Shown here: positions 50,101 through 58,920 of the stretch, piece after piece
Layout of the letters: each line of letters starts with the position of its first letter
How positions within the stretch are numbered: the stretch's first letter is position 1
Origin: UBA12567 sp964598425
Lineage (GTDB): Bacteria > Planctomycetota > Phycisphaerae > Phycisphaerales > SM1A02
Length of the DNA: 64,000 bases
Direction: 5' to 3'
NCBI GenBank assembly: GCA_964598425.1
Contig: CAZRBV010000013.1
Coordinates: 1 to 64,000 of the forward strand
The notes under the pieces: model-generated
What the model was told of the DNA's origin: nothing
Seen by the model: the letters and a program-made list of their open reading frames with translations, nothing else
The model's database searches: none
Made by a program: the position numbers and the translations under genes

Positions 50101-51237
50101 TCAGGTCGCCATCGCAACGGCCAATGCCGCGCCGCACTGACCACAGTGCTCGAATTGCGACGGGATGCCCTTGGCACCACACTCGCTACACGACTGCGAG
50201 TACGGGCCCCACAGGAACTCGCTCGATCCATTCGGATCGGCAGCTCGCTTCCGCATGCCGACGTAGTCGGTCTTGCGTTTCTCGACGAAAGCGGTCATGC
50301 CCTCGTAGGGCTCAAGGCTGGTGTAGTGCGTGGCAAGCCAGTCGCGGGCGTGGCCGACCGTCGAATGCCACGAAGAATCCTTCCAGTAATTGACCTGCGC
50401 CTTGGTGTAGCGAGTGCACTCGAAGAATTTGTTGACGATCTGATCGCACATGTCCGCGATGACTTCGTCCATGAGGGAGAAGTCGATGGAGAACCCACCC
50501 TCGCCCTTGAGGGCCTTCTTGATATCGCCTGCGCTCGCACGGTTCTCAAATGGCGCGTCCCACTGATCCGTATTCCAGTCGGCCAGATAGGTTCGTCCGC
50601 CGGTGAATCTCGTGATGAACTCACCATCGGGACCTTTGACGGTCGGAACAACTGTATTGACCAGACCCATCGACAGACTCGTAAACGCCGGGTATCGCTG
50701 ATTGAGGAAGAGGATGCCACGGGCCGCGCGGTCACCAACCGTAATCGGCAGCCACTGGGTCGATCCACCGCACGCGACCGAGCCGACGCTGGTTCCGACC
50801 TGAGCAATAAAGGCATGCTCGCCCATGACACCGAGGTCGCAGGCCAATTGGCTTTCATTACCACCACCGACCGCCATCCCATTGAGGCGGGCGATCACGG
50901 GCTTGGCGCAATTGGTGATTGACTCGATGTATGCCTTGAAGCGACACATGTACTTCCAGTAGTCGCGGGGCTTCTGCGTGTAGCAGGATTGGTATTCCTT
51001 TACATCACCACCGGTGCAGAAGGACTTGTGCCCGGTCCCGGTGAAGACGACGACAGCGATGCCGTCATCCCACGATGCATCCTGGAAGGCGGTCGCCAAC
51101 TCCTCGAGTGCCGGTGTGCTGTAGGCGTTGAAGTTGTGCGGACGGTTGATGGTGATCCGGGCGACGAATCCGTCCTTCTGATAGTCGACCTCCTGGAAGT
51201 CGAATGAAGTCGTTTCTCGGGTGGGGAACATGCTCAT
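50101..51237 (-). CDS. oah: 6-Oxocyclohex-1-ene-1-carbonyl-CoA hydrolase
   Basis: This is the ring-opening enzyme: it adds two waters to 6-oxocyclohex-1-ene-1-carbonyl-CoA to give 3-hydroxypimelyl-CoA. The product is 378 residues, close to known Oah/BamA, which are longer than ordinary crotonases. Motifs: RPHNFNAYSTPALEELATAF, GTGHKSFCTGGDVKEY, NGMAVGGGNESQLACD, QVGTSVGSVACGGSTQWLP. The C-terminal zinc-ribbon-like pair CSECGAKG and CGQCG belongs to this family as I recall it. The start is ATG 51237 or 51231; TTGGAG lies upstream. It is the first gene of the long minus-strand operon, with a promoter at 51344-51373. Oah is the best marker enzyme of the anaerobic benzoyl-CoA pathway. Confidence 0.88.
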   Translation of the reverse strand: MSMFPTRETTSFDFQEVDYQKDGFVARITINRPHNFNAYSTPALEELATAFQDASWDDGIAVVVFTGTGHKSFCTGGDVKEYQSCYTQKPRDYWKYMCRFKAYIESITNCAKPVIARLNGMAVGGGNESQLACDLGVMGEHAFIAQVGTSVGSVACGGSTQWLPITVGDRAARGILFLNQRYPAFTSLSMGLVNTVVPTVKGPDGEFITRFTGGRTYLADWNTDQWDAPFENRASAGDIKKALKGEGGFSIDFSLMDEVIADMCDQIVNKFFECTRYTKAQVNYWKDSSWHSTVGHARDWLATHYTSLEPYEGMTAFVEKRKTDYVGMRKRAADPNGSSEFLWGPYSQSCSECGAKGIPSQFEHCGQCGAALAVAMAT

Positions 51238-51292
51238 CTGTTTGAACTCCAAGGCTGGCTGGGCTGAGAACGGAGCCGCAACGCCGCAGACT

Positions 51293-51312
51293 CCGTTCGA
51301 ACGTTCGTTCGG
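51293..51312. promoter_or_regulatory. Candidate TetR operator in the oah/tetR divergent region
   Basis: CCGTTCGAACGTTCGTTCGG is a 20-bp dyad with 8 of 10 arm positions complementary and a perfect central CGAACGTTCG. It lies about 25 bases downstream of the predicted oah promoter and upstream of tetR, so binding there could block transcription of the long operon. The cognate regulator is probably the TetR gene 165 bp away. Aromatic or acyl-CoA ligand control is inference. Confidence 0.5.
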
Positions 51313-51343
51313 GGTGAGCAGATATCAAGATCTGCCACTCCTG

Positions 51344-51373
51344 ATTATGGGGCGGAGGCATCCTGCCTGTCAA
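51344..51373 (-). promoter_or_regulatory. Sigma70-type promoter of the oah-bcr operon
   Basis: On the minus strand TTGACA (51368-51373) is followed after 18 bases by CATAAT (51344-51349). This is a near-consensus housekeeping promoter pointing into oah, with a leader of about 100 bases. The operator-like dyad at 51293-51312 lies within that leader. It is the best promoter signal I saw in the window. Confidence 0.65.
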
Positions 51374-51476
51374 CCCCATTCTTGATGCCATAAAAGGCCT
51401 TGACGAGCGGGGGACTACCGTGGATGATGTCGGACGCCCGTGTTCACGTGCGATCCGGGATCCTCTGGAGACCCCC

Positions 51477-52142
51477 ATGGACTCACAAAGAGCCGATCAA
51501 GTGTTCGACTCGCCTCCGCCCGAGGCCCCAACTGACGCGTCCGCCGACACTTACGAAGCGCGGCGTGATCACATCCTTCGCTCAGCCACCCTCGTTTTTG
51601 CCCAGCACGGCTATGAAAAGGCCTCGATGCGGGCGATTGCCAGGGCGGCCGATATGAGCCTGGCGGGCCTCTACCACTACTTCGATCGCAAGGAGCAACT
51701 GCTCTTTGTCATGCAGTTCCGCGTGTTCAGCTCGCTGCTGTCAAACCTGCGGGAGCGGCTCGTCGGCGTTGATGAACCCCGCGACCGCCTCTGCACCATG
51801 GTCCGCGCCCATATCACCTACTTCGCCGAGCACATGGCCGAGCTGAAAGTGTGCTCCCACGAGCTCGACTCGCTGGAAGGTGAGACCTATGAGCAGGCAC
51901 GCGAGATCCGGCTCGCCTACTACACCCTCACCCGCGAAATCATTGCGAAGATCGTCAAGGAGAGCCCGCCGGAGTATCCGGTGGACCTGCACGTCGCCAC
52001 GATGTCGCTCTTCGGAACCCTCAACTGGCTCTACCGCTGGTGGAATCCGGCAGGGCCCACTTCTCCGAAAGCCGTCGCAACCCAAATCACCAATCAGTTC
52101 CTGGCCGGAGTCAGCACACCGGCAGCCACCCACGCCCAGTGA
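51477..52142 (+). CDS. TetR-family transcriptional regulator
   Basis: The product has 221 residues. The ATG at 51477 follows CTGGAG. The N-terminal DNA-binding domain is typical TetR: ILRSATLVFAQHGYEKASMR, AIARAADMSLAGLYHYFDRK (helix-turn-helix). The ligand-binding domain has the usual helical pattern and ends LFGTLNWLYRWWNPAGP, as in TetR_C regulators of fatty-acid and aromatic acyl-CoA genes. A 30-residue N-terminal extension rich in Asp/Pro precedes the HTH. It is divergent from oah, separated by 240 bp containing the candidate operator, and directly precedes the molybdenum hydroxylase genes. It probably controls both directions in response to an aromatic acyl-CoA; ligand unknown. Confidence 0.85.
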   Translation: MDSQRADQVFDSPPPEAPTDASADTYEARRDHILRSATLVFAQHGYEKASMRAIARAADMSLAGLYHYFDRKEQLLFVMQFRVFSSLLSNLRERLVGVDEPRDRLCTMVRAHITYFAEHMAELKVCSHELDSLEGETYEQAREIRLAYYTLTREIIAKIVKESPPEYPVDLHVATMSLFGTLNWLYRWWNPAGPTSPKAVATQITNQFLAGVSTPAATHAQ

Positions 52143-52163
52143 TCACTCACGGAGGATCCACTT

Positions 52164-53042
52164 GTGCATCTCCCGAATGTTCAACTTCACGAAGCGAGCA
52201 CGCTTGAGGACGCAGCCGACCTGATGAATCGCTTCGGTCCCCGCGCCGAGTTTCTCGCAGGAGGAACAGACCTGCTTGTGGACCTCAAGACCTCGCGATC
52301 AAGCGCGGACCACCTGATCTCAATCGCCGGCATCGACCAGGCTCACGGTATCACTCGAGGCGAGTCGTGCCTGACAATCGGATCGCTGGTCACTCTCGCC
52401 GAACTCAATCGAGAAGACCTTGCAGGACCGTGGCGTTCGATTCAGGACGCTACGAGCGTCATGGCCGCCCCTGCCATTCGCAACATGGCAACCGTGGGCG
52501 GGAACCTCGCCAGCGCCGTGCCCTGCGCAGACCTCCCCCCCATCCTCATGGTCCTCGGCGGCGAGGTGGACCTCTGGTCCCCCTCCGAGATTCGCACTAT
52601 CGCTGTTGCGGACTTCTTCACCGGGCCACGCTCAACCGTTCGGAAACACAATGAAGTTCTGCTGAACATCAAGGTGCCCAAGCCCGGACCCCGCTCGGGC
52701 GCCGCCTACGTTCGCTTCGCACTTCGCAATGGCAATGCCATTGCGGTTGCGGCTGCGGCAGCGTTCATTCAGTTGAATGAGTCGGGGTCGATTGATGCGG
52801 CCGCCGTCGCCATCGGCGCGGTCGCTCCAACACCGGTCCTCGTCCCCACGGCGGCACGCCTGCTGACCGGAAAGTTACCTAGCGAAGACCTCTGGGCCGA
52901 AGCCGCCAGCTCCGCCATGGAGGCCGCTGACCCGATCAGTGACATTCGCGCCTCGGCTGAGTTCCGAAGGGAACTCACAGGCGTCCTCACAACGCGGGCG
53001 CTTCGTCTGGCGAATGAACGAACCGAGGACGCAGCACAATGA
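52164..53042 (+). CDS. FAD-binding subunit of a molybdenum hydroxylase (4-hydroxybenzoyl-CoA reductase beta-like)
   Basis: The product has 292 residues. A GTG start follows GGAGGA. FAD-binding motifs: AEFLAGGTDLLVDLKT, NMATVGGNLASAVPCADLP and CO-dehydrogenase flavoprotein C-terminal features (IGAVAPTPVLVPTAARLL). It belongs to the CoxM/HcrB family. In Thauera the HcrB beta subunit carries an inserted loop with four Cys for an extra [4Fe-4S]. Here only two Cys are visible, so the cluster is absent or the enzyme is a different molybdenum hydroxylase. It overlaps the catalytic subunit gene by ATGA and is preceded by tetR, 21 bases upstream. Likely role: electron transfer in dehydroxylation or hydroxylation of an aromatic acyl-CoA. 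Confidence 0.7.
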   Translation: MHLPNVQLHEASTLEDAADLMNRFGPRAEFLAGGTDLLVDLKTSRSSADHLISIAGIDQAHGITRGESCLTIGSLVTLAELNREDLAGPWRSIQDATSVMAAPAIRNMATVGGNLASAVPCADLPPILMVLGGEVDLWSPSEIRTIAVADFFTGPRSTVRKHNEVLLNIKVPKPGPRSGAAYVRFALRNGNAIAVAAAAAFIQLNESGSIDAAAVAIGAVAPTPVLVPTAARLLTGKLPSEDLWAEAASSAMEAADPISDIRASAEFRRELTGVLTTRALRLANERTEDAAQ

Positions 53043-55957
53043 CCACTGCCTGCACCTTTACGATCAACGGCCATACGCACACCGCTGCCATCGAAGCGCA
53101 CGACACACTGCTCGATGTCTTGCGGGACAAGATTCAACTCACGGGCACGAAACGCGGGTGCGATGTCGGAGATTGCGGCGCCTGTACCGTGCTTCTGGAC
53201 GGCGAGCCCGTCAATGCCTGCTTGACCCTTGCCGGTACAGTTAGCACGCGCGAAGTCACGACGATCGAAGGACTTGCCAACAACGGTTCCCTCACGCCGC
53301 TTCAGCAGTCATTTGTAAACGAGGGCGGCATCCAATGCGGTTTCTGCACACCGGGCATGACCCTCGCTGCGTCCGCGCTGATTGATCGGAACCCGACTCC
53401 AAGCGACGACGACATCAAGGAGGCCCTCTCCGGAAACATGTGCAGGTGCACCGGGTACTCCGGCATCATGCGATCCGTCAAGCGATGTGGTAACTACAAC
53501 GCCGACGGCACGTGCGCCAAGCGGACACATGGCGACGGCGATGTCCCGGAGAAGTCACCCGACAACGACACCGTCGGCGTTTCGATCCCTCGCGTTGACG
53601 CCGTTGACAAGGTCACCGGCCGCGCTCAGTACACCGCTGACATCTTCCTGCCCAATATGGCCTATGGAAAGCTACTTGGCTCCCCCATTGCGCACGGCCT
53701 CGTCAAGCGCATTGACACATCCAGAGCCGAGGCCCTTCCTGGCGTACTCGCCGTCCTGACTGGCAAGGATGTGACCGACACCAAACACGGTGTGTCGCCT
53801 GCCCGATACGACGAGGACGTCCTTGCCAAGGACAAGGTCAGGCATGTGGGGGACCCGGTGGCCGCAGTCGCTGCCATTGACGAGCGCACCGCCGAGCAGG
53901 CTGTGTCTCTGATCGAAGTGGAGTACGAGGAACTTCCTGCGGTTCTCGATCCAATGTCCGCAATCGCCGAGGGCGCGCCGCTCGTCAATGATCGGTTTGA
54001 GCGAAACATCAACACGCATGTCGAGCAATCGTTCGGCGAGGTCGAAGCTGGATTCGAAGAGTCATACCTCGTCCGCGAAGAAGTCTTCACCGGCAATCAC
54101 ATCTACCAGTGCCCGATGGAACCCCACGCATCCATTTCGACGTGGGACCCGGACGGCACACTGGTGCTGTACACCTCGACCCAGGTCCCCCACTACGTGC
54201 AATACATGATGGCGCACGTCTTGAACATCCCGCTTGGACGCATTCGGGTCATCAGACCCACGGTGGGCGGTGGGTTCGGTGGCAAGGCCGCGACGTCGCC
54301 ACTGGAGATCAACTCCGCGCTGCTCGCGCAAAGAGTGGGCCGTCCCGTCAAGATGGTGTACACCCGCGAGGAAATGTTCCAATATGGCCGGGGACGCCAC
54401 AAGCAGCACATGCGATTCAAGCTCGGCGTAGGTCGCGACGGAAAGATCAAAGCCTTCAAGAGCGAGATCCATCTCGACGGCGGCGCCTATTCGAGCTTCG
54501 GCGTCGCAACCGCCTACTACGCCGGAAGCATGATTCCAACGCTCTATCACCTGCCAGCCTATCAATACGACGGCTATCGGGTGATGACCAACAAACCCGC
54601 GTGCGGAGCGATGCGAGGGCACGGTGTGCCGCAGCCACGCTTTGCCTTCGAGTGTCTGCTCGGCATGGTCGCGGACGAACTCGGCATCGACCCGGTTGCA
54701 ATCCGCGAACGAAACGCAATGGACCCAGAGACGATCACGGTCAATGAGCTCGACATTGGAAGCTGCGAGTACCGCGCCACCCTCCGGGAAGTGAAGGAGC
54801 GATCGGGCTGGAGTGAGAAGTACGGAAAGTTGCCACCTGGCAAGGGCATCGGCATCGGGTGCGGCGGTTTCGTTTCGGGCGCTGGATACTGCATTTACCG
54901 TGGACAAGTTCAGCTCTCACACGAGAAAGGGCGAGAGCCGTTCCAGAAGAAGTCGATCTTCCCGCACGCCAACGCCGTCGTCAAAGTGAGCGAAGACGGC
55001 ACGGCTGCTGTGCTTATGATCGGCGCCGCCGAAATCGGCCAGGGCAGCGACACGGTGCTCGTCCAGATGTGCGCCGAGTCGTTGGGCATTCCCGCTTCTC
55101 GCATTCGGATGCGAAGCGGTGACAGCGACATCTCGCCAATCGATCTTGGCGCGTACTCTTCCAGAATCACGCTGATGGGTGGTCATGCCGTCTCTCGAGC
55201 CGGTAACGCGGTGGTCGACTCGATGCGGCCCTTTGCCGCAGCCGTTCTCGATTGCAGCGAGGATGAGGTCGAAGCGCGGGACGCAAAGATGTTTGTCCGC
55301 GATCAACCTGACCGCAGTGTTGCATGGGAAGAGGTCGCAAGGAAGTACTTCAACGCCAACGGCCCGCTTGTCGGGACTGGTTGCTACCGACCGCCGGACG
55401 GCCTGGGTGGCGACTACAAGGGAGCGACGGTCGGAACGAGTCCGGCCTACTCATTCGGTAGCGCCGTGTGCGAAGTCACCGTGGATCTGGAAACCGGCAA
55501 AGTCAAGATTGACAAGTTCACCGATTACCACGACTGCGGCCGTGCCATCAATCCGCAAACAGTCCACGGACAAGTGGAGGGCGCTGTCATCATGGGCGCG
55601 AGCGAGACCATCATGGAAGATGTCATGTTCGATGAGCAGGGCAAACTGCTCAATCCGAATCTGCACGGCTATCTCATGATGACCATCAAGGACGCCCCTG
55701 ACATCTTCAGCGGCATTGTGGATTCCTATGAGCCACGCGGCCCCTACGGCGCCAAAGAGATCGGCGAAGGCTCCACGCTTCCGGTACTCGGCGCCGTCGC
55801 GCACGCGATCGCCAATGCCACGGGCGTGTGGATTACCGACCTGCCCATCACGCCGGAGAAGATTCGGAAGGCACTCAAGGCGCAAAAGGGGGCCCGCCTA
55901 GGTGGACCGGCGGCAGGTACCCAGACGGTTGCTGACCCCGTTTGCTGCACCAAGTGA
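53039..55957 (+). CDS. Fused [2Fe-2S] plus molybdopterin subunit of a xanthine-oxidase-family hydroxylase (4-hydroxybenzoyl-CoA reductase gamma-alpha-like)
   Basis: The product has 972 residues. The N-terminal 160 residues are a [2Fe-2S] subunit with both clusters: CDVGDCGAC (Cys 41, 46, 49), then C61, and CGFCTP (100, 103), CRC (135, 137). The rest is a xanthine-oxidase-family Mo subunit: VGGGFGGKAATSPLEINSAL, CGAMRGHGVPQPRFAFECLL, AAEIGQGSDTVLVQMC and GAKEIGEGSTLPVLGAV. The gamma and alpha subunits are separate in Thauera HcrAC, so this is a fusion. If it is 4-hydroxybenzoyl-CoA reductase, it removes the para-hydroxyl to give benzoyl-CoA, feeding the pathway beside it. The last 60 bases overlap the FeS oxidoreductase gene on the other strand. 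XdhC and MocA-like genes at 31-32.5 kb could mature it. Confidence 0.72.
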   Translation: MTTACTFTINGHTHTAAIEAHDTLLDVLRDKIQLTGTKRGCDVGDCGACTVLLDGEPVNACLTLAGTVSTREVTTIEGLANNGSLTPLQQSFVNEGGIQCGFCTPGMTLAASALIDRNPTPSDDDIKEALSGNMCRCTGYSGIMRSVKRCGNYNADGTCAKRTHGDGDVPEKSPDNDTVGVSIPRVDAVDKVTGRAQYTADIFLPNMAYGKLLGSPIAHGLVKRIDTSRAEALPGVLAVLTGKDVTDTKHGVSPARYDEDVLAKDKVRHVGDPVAAVAAIDERTAEQAVSLIEVEYEELPAVLDPMSAIAEGAPLVNDRFERNINTHVEQSFGEVEAGFEESYLVREEVFTGNHIYQCPMEPHASISTWDPDGTLVLYTSTQVPHYVQYMMAHVLNIPLGRIRVIRPTVGGGFGGKAATSPLEINSALLAQRVGRPVKMVYTREEMFQYGRGRHKQHMRFKLGVGRDGKIKAFKSEIHLDGGAYSSFGVATAYYAGSMIPTLYHLPAYQYDGYRVMTNKPACGAMRGHGVPQPRFAFECLLGMVADELGIDPVAIRERNAMDPETITVNELDIGSCEYRATLREVKERSGWSEKYGKLPPGKGIGIGCGGFVSGAGYCIYRGQVQLSHEKGREPFQKKSIFPHANAVVKVSEDGTAAVLMIGAAEIGQGSDTVLVQMCAESLGIPASRIRMRSGDSDISPIDLGAYSSRITLMGGHAVSRAGNAVVDSMRPFAAAVLDCSEDEVEARDAKMFVRDQPDRSVAWEEVARKYFNANGPLVGTGCYRPPDGLGGDYKGATVGTSPAYSFGSAVCEVTVDLETGKVKIDKFTDYHDCGRAINPQTVHGQVEGAVIMGASETIMEDVMFDEQGKLLNPNLHGYLMMTIKDAPDIFSGIVDSYEPRGPYGAKEIGEGSTLPVLGAVAHAIANATGVWITDLPITPEKIRKALKAQKGARLGGPAAGTQTVADPVCCTK

Positions 55958-57934
55958 CTCGAGCAGCATTTCTGCCGGATCGAGCTGGCCGATCTCGCTC
56001 GCTGGATTGGCATCGCTCGCATCGGACATCATTCGCATGCAGAACGGGCACGCGGTGCAGATCGTGTCCGCGCCCGTTTCCACAAGCTGCGTGAGCCTGA
56101 CATCGGCGACTCGCTGTTCTCCAGGCTCGTCTTCCTTGAACATCTGCCCGCCGCCTGCGCCGCAGCACATACCTCGATCACGGGACCTTTCGGCCTCAAC
56201 CACACTGACACCCGGAAGCGATGCAAGCAATGATCGGGGGGGGTCGTACACATCGTTGATTCGACCGAGATAACAGGAGTCGTGGTAGACCACGGTGCGC
56301 TCAATCGACTCTTGAGGGACGAGTGCCTCACTTGCGACGAGCCCATCCAGAAACTCCGTGTGGTGAACAACGTCGTACTGACCACCAAAGTCCGGATACT
56401 CATTCTTGAGGGTGTTGTAGCAGTGCGGACAGATTGTCACAATCCGCCTCGTGCCATAGCCATTGAGGAGTTCGATGTTCGCTTCGGCCATCATCTGAAA
56501 GAGGTATTCGTTCCCCATTCGACGCGCTACATCGCCAGTACAACTCTCCTCATGACCGAGCACAGCCCAGGAGACGCCCGCGCGGTTCAAGAGCTCGGCC
56601 ATCGCACGGGCAACCCGCTTGGATCGCTCGTCAACTGCTGGCGCGCATCCAACCCAGAACAGGATCTCTACATCACCCGAGGTCGATCGCACCGGAACAT
56701 CCAACCCTTCGGCCCACGCCATCCGCTCCTCGGGGCCGACGCCATACGGGCTCCCCGCCATTTCGATTCCCTGGGAGGCTTCCTGCAGCGGCTCGGGAAA
56801 CTCGCCGCGTTCCTGCACCAGATGCCGACGCAGATCGATGATGCGGCCGGCAGGAGGAATCATCACCGGACACTCCTGAGCGCACGCGCCACAGGTCGTG
56901 CATGCCCAGATGACTTCCGGATCGATCACTGCTGGCACGAGGTCGACGCCCTCTCCGCCACGCACGAGTTCATCCGCGTGCTCATAGAGATGATCTCGAA
57001 GATCGATCATGAGCTGCTTTGGAGAGAGCATCTTGCCCGTCGCTGCTGCTGGGCATTGATCGGTACATCGACCACACTCTGTGCACGAATAGAGTTCGAG
57101 GATCTGCTTCGGCGAGAATTCGCTTATCCGCCGAATGCCAAGAGTCTCTTCTCGCTCGACTCGCCCCTCAAGGTCTTCGATTGGCGCGAGCCGACCTTTC
57201 GGTTTCAGATTACGGAAAAAGACATTCGGGACTGCTGTGATGATGTGGAAATGCTTGGAGAACGGAAGCAGATTCAGAAACACGAGCACAAGCACCACGT
57301 GCACCCAGAATCCACCGTGCCAGAGGGTCACAACCACCGGCTCGGGAAGACCACGAATCGCCCCTGCGAGCAGATGCCCAAGTGGTTCTCCCCACATCGA
57401 ACCCTCACGCTGGTACAGAACAATGCCGCCAGCGTCATACACCACGTCCGCGACCATCATCACGCCGATGATCAGCAAAATGATGATCCCCTCGGCACCC
57501 AGGGTCATTCGCTTCGGTTTGATGACCAGCCTGAGATACAGAAAGACACCCACACCGATCAGAACCAGCACGACGTAGACGTCCTTGATCAGTCCATACA
57601 CATTGCCAAGCGTTGTGCCGTCATCGAGCAGTCCGTACCCAAAGCCAGGATCATCGAGAAAGCCACGAGCGAAGAGGATCAGCGATCGCACCAGAAGCAC
57701 GAGAAATCCAAAGAAGATCGCCTTGTGAGCGAGCCCTGCAAGGCGATATCGGGTCAGTTTCTTCTGTCCAAATGCAAGTTGGAGCGTCCCCCGAATACGC
57801 TCACTCGCACGATCGCACGAAAGCCCGCGTGCTGCCAGTGAACCAATGTGCATCAATCGCCACCGCCGAGATGCCGAAACGGCGAAGGCGCCGAGCGCCG
57901 CCAACATGAGCAACGACGTAAGAAGTGGATTCAC
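55898..57934 (-). CDS. Membrane FeS oxidoreductase, ETF:menaquinone oxidoreductase-like (EMO)
   Basis: The product has 678 residues, with a GTG start at a GTGA overlap with etfA. About five transmembrane helices lie in the first 240 residues (AIFFGFLVLLVRSLILFA, VVLVLIGVGVFLYLRLVI, IIILLIIGVMMVADVVY, HVVLVLVFLNLLPF). Two [4Fe-4S] motifs follow (CTECGRCTDQCP, CTTCGACAQECP), and a C-terminal CCG/HdrB-like part (ICPHCYNTLKNEYP, MCCGAGGGQMFK, CTACPFCMRMM). This architecture is the membrane EMO found with EtfAB in anaerobic bacteria that degrade aromatics or fatty acids. It passes acyl-CoA dehydrogenase electrons to menaquinone. The C-terminus overlaps the molybdenum hydroxylase gene by 60 bp in convergence. 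Confidence 0.85.
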   Translation of the reverse strand: MNPLLTSLLMLAALGAFAVSASRRWRLMHIGSLAARGLSCDRASERIRGTLQLAFGQKKLTRYRLAGLAHKAIFFGFLVLLVRSLILFARGFLDDPGFGYGLLDDGTTLGNVYGLIKDVYVVLVLIGVGVFLYLRLVIKPKRMTLGAEGIIILLIIGVMMVADVVYDAGGIVLYQREGSMWGEPLGHLLAGAIRGLPEPVVVTLWHGGFWVHVVLVLVFLNLLPFSKHFHIITAVPNVFFRNLKPKGRLAPIEDLEGRVEREETLGIRRISEFSPKQILELYSCTECGRCTDQCPAAATGKMLSPKQLMIDLRDHLYEHADELVRGGEGVDLVPAVIDPEVIWACTTCGACAQECPVMIPPAGRIIDLRRHLVQERGEFPEPLQEASQGIEMAGSPYGVGPEERMAWAEGLDVPVRSTSGDVEILFWVGCAPAVDERSKRVARAMAELLNRAGVSWAVLGHEESCTGDVARRMGNEYLFQMMAEANIELLNGYGTRRIVTICPHCYNTLKNEYPDFGGQYDVVHHTEFLDGLVASEALVPQESIERTVVYHDSCYLGRINDVYDPPRSLLASLPGVSVVEAERSRDRGMCCGAGGGQMFKEDEPGEQRVADVRLTQLVETGADTICTACPFCMRMMSDASDANPASEIGQLDPAEMLLESLGAANGVSNRLGTCRRST

Positions 57935-58917
57935 TGCAGGACCGGCTTCCCATCAAGTGCCTGGCATGCTTCATCGATCAGTGGAACCATCTCAAAGAGA
58001 TCGGCTACGCACCCGTAGGTTGCGACATTGAAAATCGGCGCTTCGGGCTTGGTATTGATCGCAACGACCACCTTGCTTCCTCGCATGCCAGCGAGATGCT
58101 GAATCGCTCCATCGATGCCGCAGGCGATGTAGAGCTGTGGAGCCACCACATTGCCGGTCAAGCCCACCTGATGAGACTGAGGCTGGTATCCGGCATCAAC
58201 CGCTGCGCGTGTTGCCGCGACTGCGCCTCCGAGCTGGTGCGCGAGGTCGTACAGGATGGAGAAGTTGTCCTCAGACTCGAGCGACCTGCCACCTGAAACG
58301 ATGATGTCGGCATCAGCGAGATTCTGTTCGCCCTCTTCGCATGGAACGAACTTGACCACCTCCACCCGCGTGTCGGCCTCGGTCAAATTGACGTCGAGCG
58401 AAGTGATTGGCGCTGTGCCTTCACCGGTCGCCGCCGCAAAGGCGTTGCCACGAATCGACAGGATGCGAAGCTGCCCCGGAGGCAGTTCCAATTCGCCCAC
58501 ACATTTCGCCGCATACATCGTGCGGGTGACACGAATCGATGCTCCGGTCAGTGTGGCGCTTGTGCAGTCGGTCGCCATCAGGGCGTTGTGCCGGGCAGCA
58601 AGACGCGGCGCCAGATCTCGCGTCGTCCCGCTCGCAGCCAGAACGACTACAGATGCATCCGCCGCCGAAATCGCCGCGTCCATTGCCCTGGCATATGGCA
58701 GCACGGTGTACTGCGACAGGGCCTCGTCATCAATGACGAACACGCCATCTACGCCCGTCGTCGCGACGTGCTCGGCAATCTGCATGACGCCATTTCCGAT
58801 GACAACCGCATACACCTCACCGCCAGAAACCGATTTCGCAGCCGTCACCATGCACAAGGAGGCTGGAGTGATGGCTCCATCTCGGTGTTCAATGAATACA
58901 AGTGTGTTCTTCGTCAT
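57931..58917 (-). CDS. etfA: Electron transfer flavoprotein alpha subunit
   Basis: The product has 328 residues. Features: TLVFIEHRDGAITPASLCMV, DFNDxx-type early strand, and the C-terminal FAD-binding domain ADIIVSGGRSLESEDNFSIL, AAVDAGYQPQSHQVGLTGNV, YIACGIDGAIQHLAGMRGSK. It forms the heterodimer with EtfB and carries electrons from acyl-CoA dehydrogenases such as glutaryl-CoA dehydrogenase. It follows etfB after three bases and overlaps the EMO gene by GTGA. The order etfB-etfA-EMO is a known electron-transfer unit. Confidence 0.9.
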   Translation of the reverse strand: MTKNTLVFIEHRDGAITPASLCMVTAAKSVSGGEVYAVVIGNGVMQIAEHVATTGVDGVFVIDDEALSQYTVLPYARAMDAAISAADASVVVLAASGTTRDLAPRLAARHNALMATDCTSATLTGASIRVTRTMYAAKCVGELELPPGQLRILSIRGNAFAAATGEGTAPITSLDVNLTEADTRVEVVKFVPCEEGEQNLADADIIVSGGRSLESEDNFSILYDLAHQLGGAVAATRAAVDAGYQPQSHQVGLTGNVVAPQLYIACGIDGAIQHLAGMRGSKVVVAINTKPEAPIFNVATYGCVADLFEMVPLIDEACQALDGKPVLQ

Positions 58918-58920
58918 GGC

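Noticed and set aside
56282..57841. A 519-residue plus-strand open frame opposite the EMO gene
   Set aside because: The translation is rich in His/Arg and Cys without domains; the opposite strand has two FeS motifs and membrane helices.
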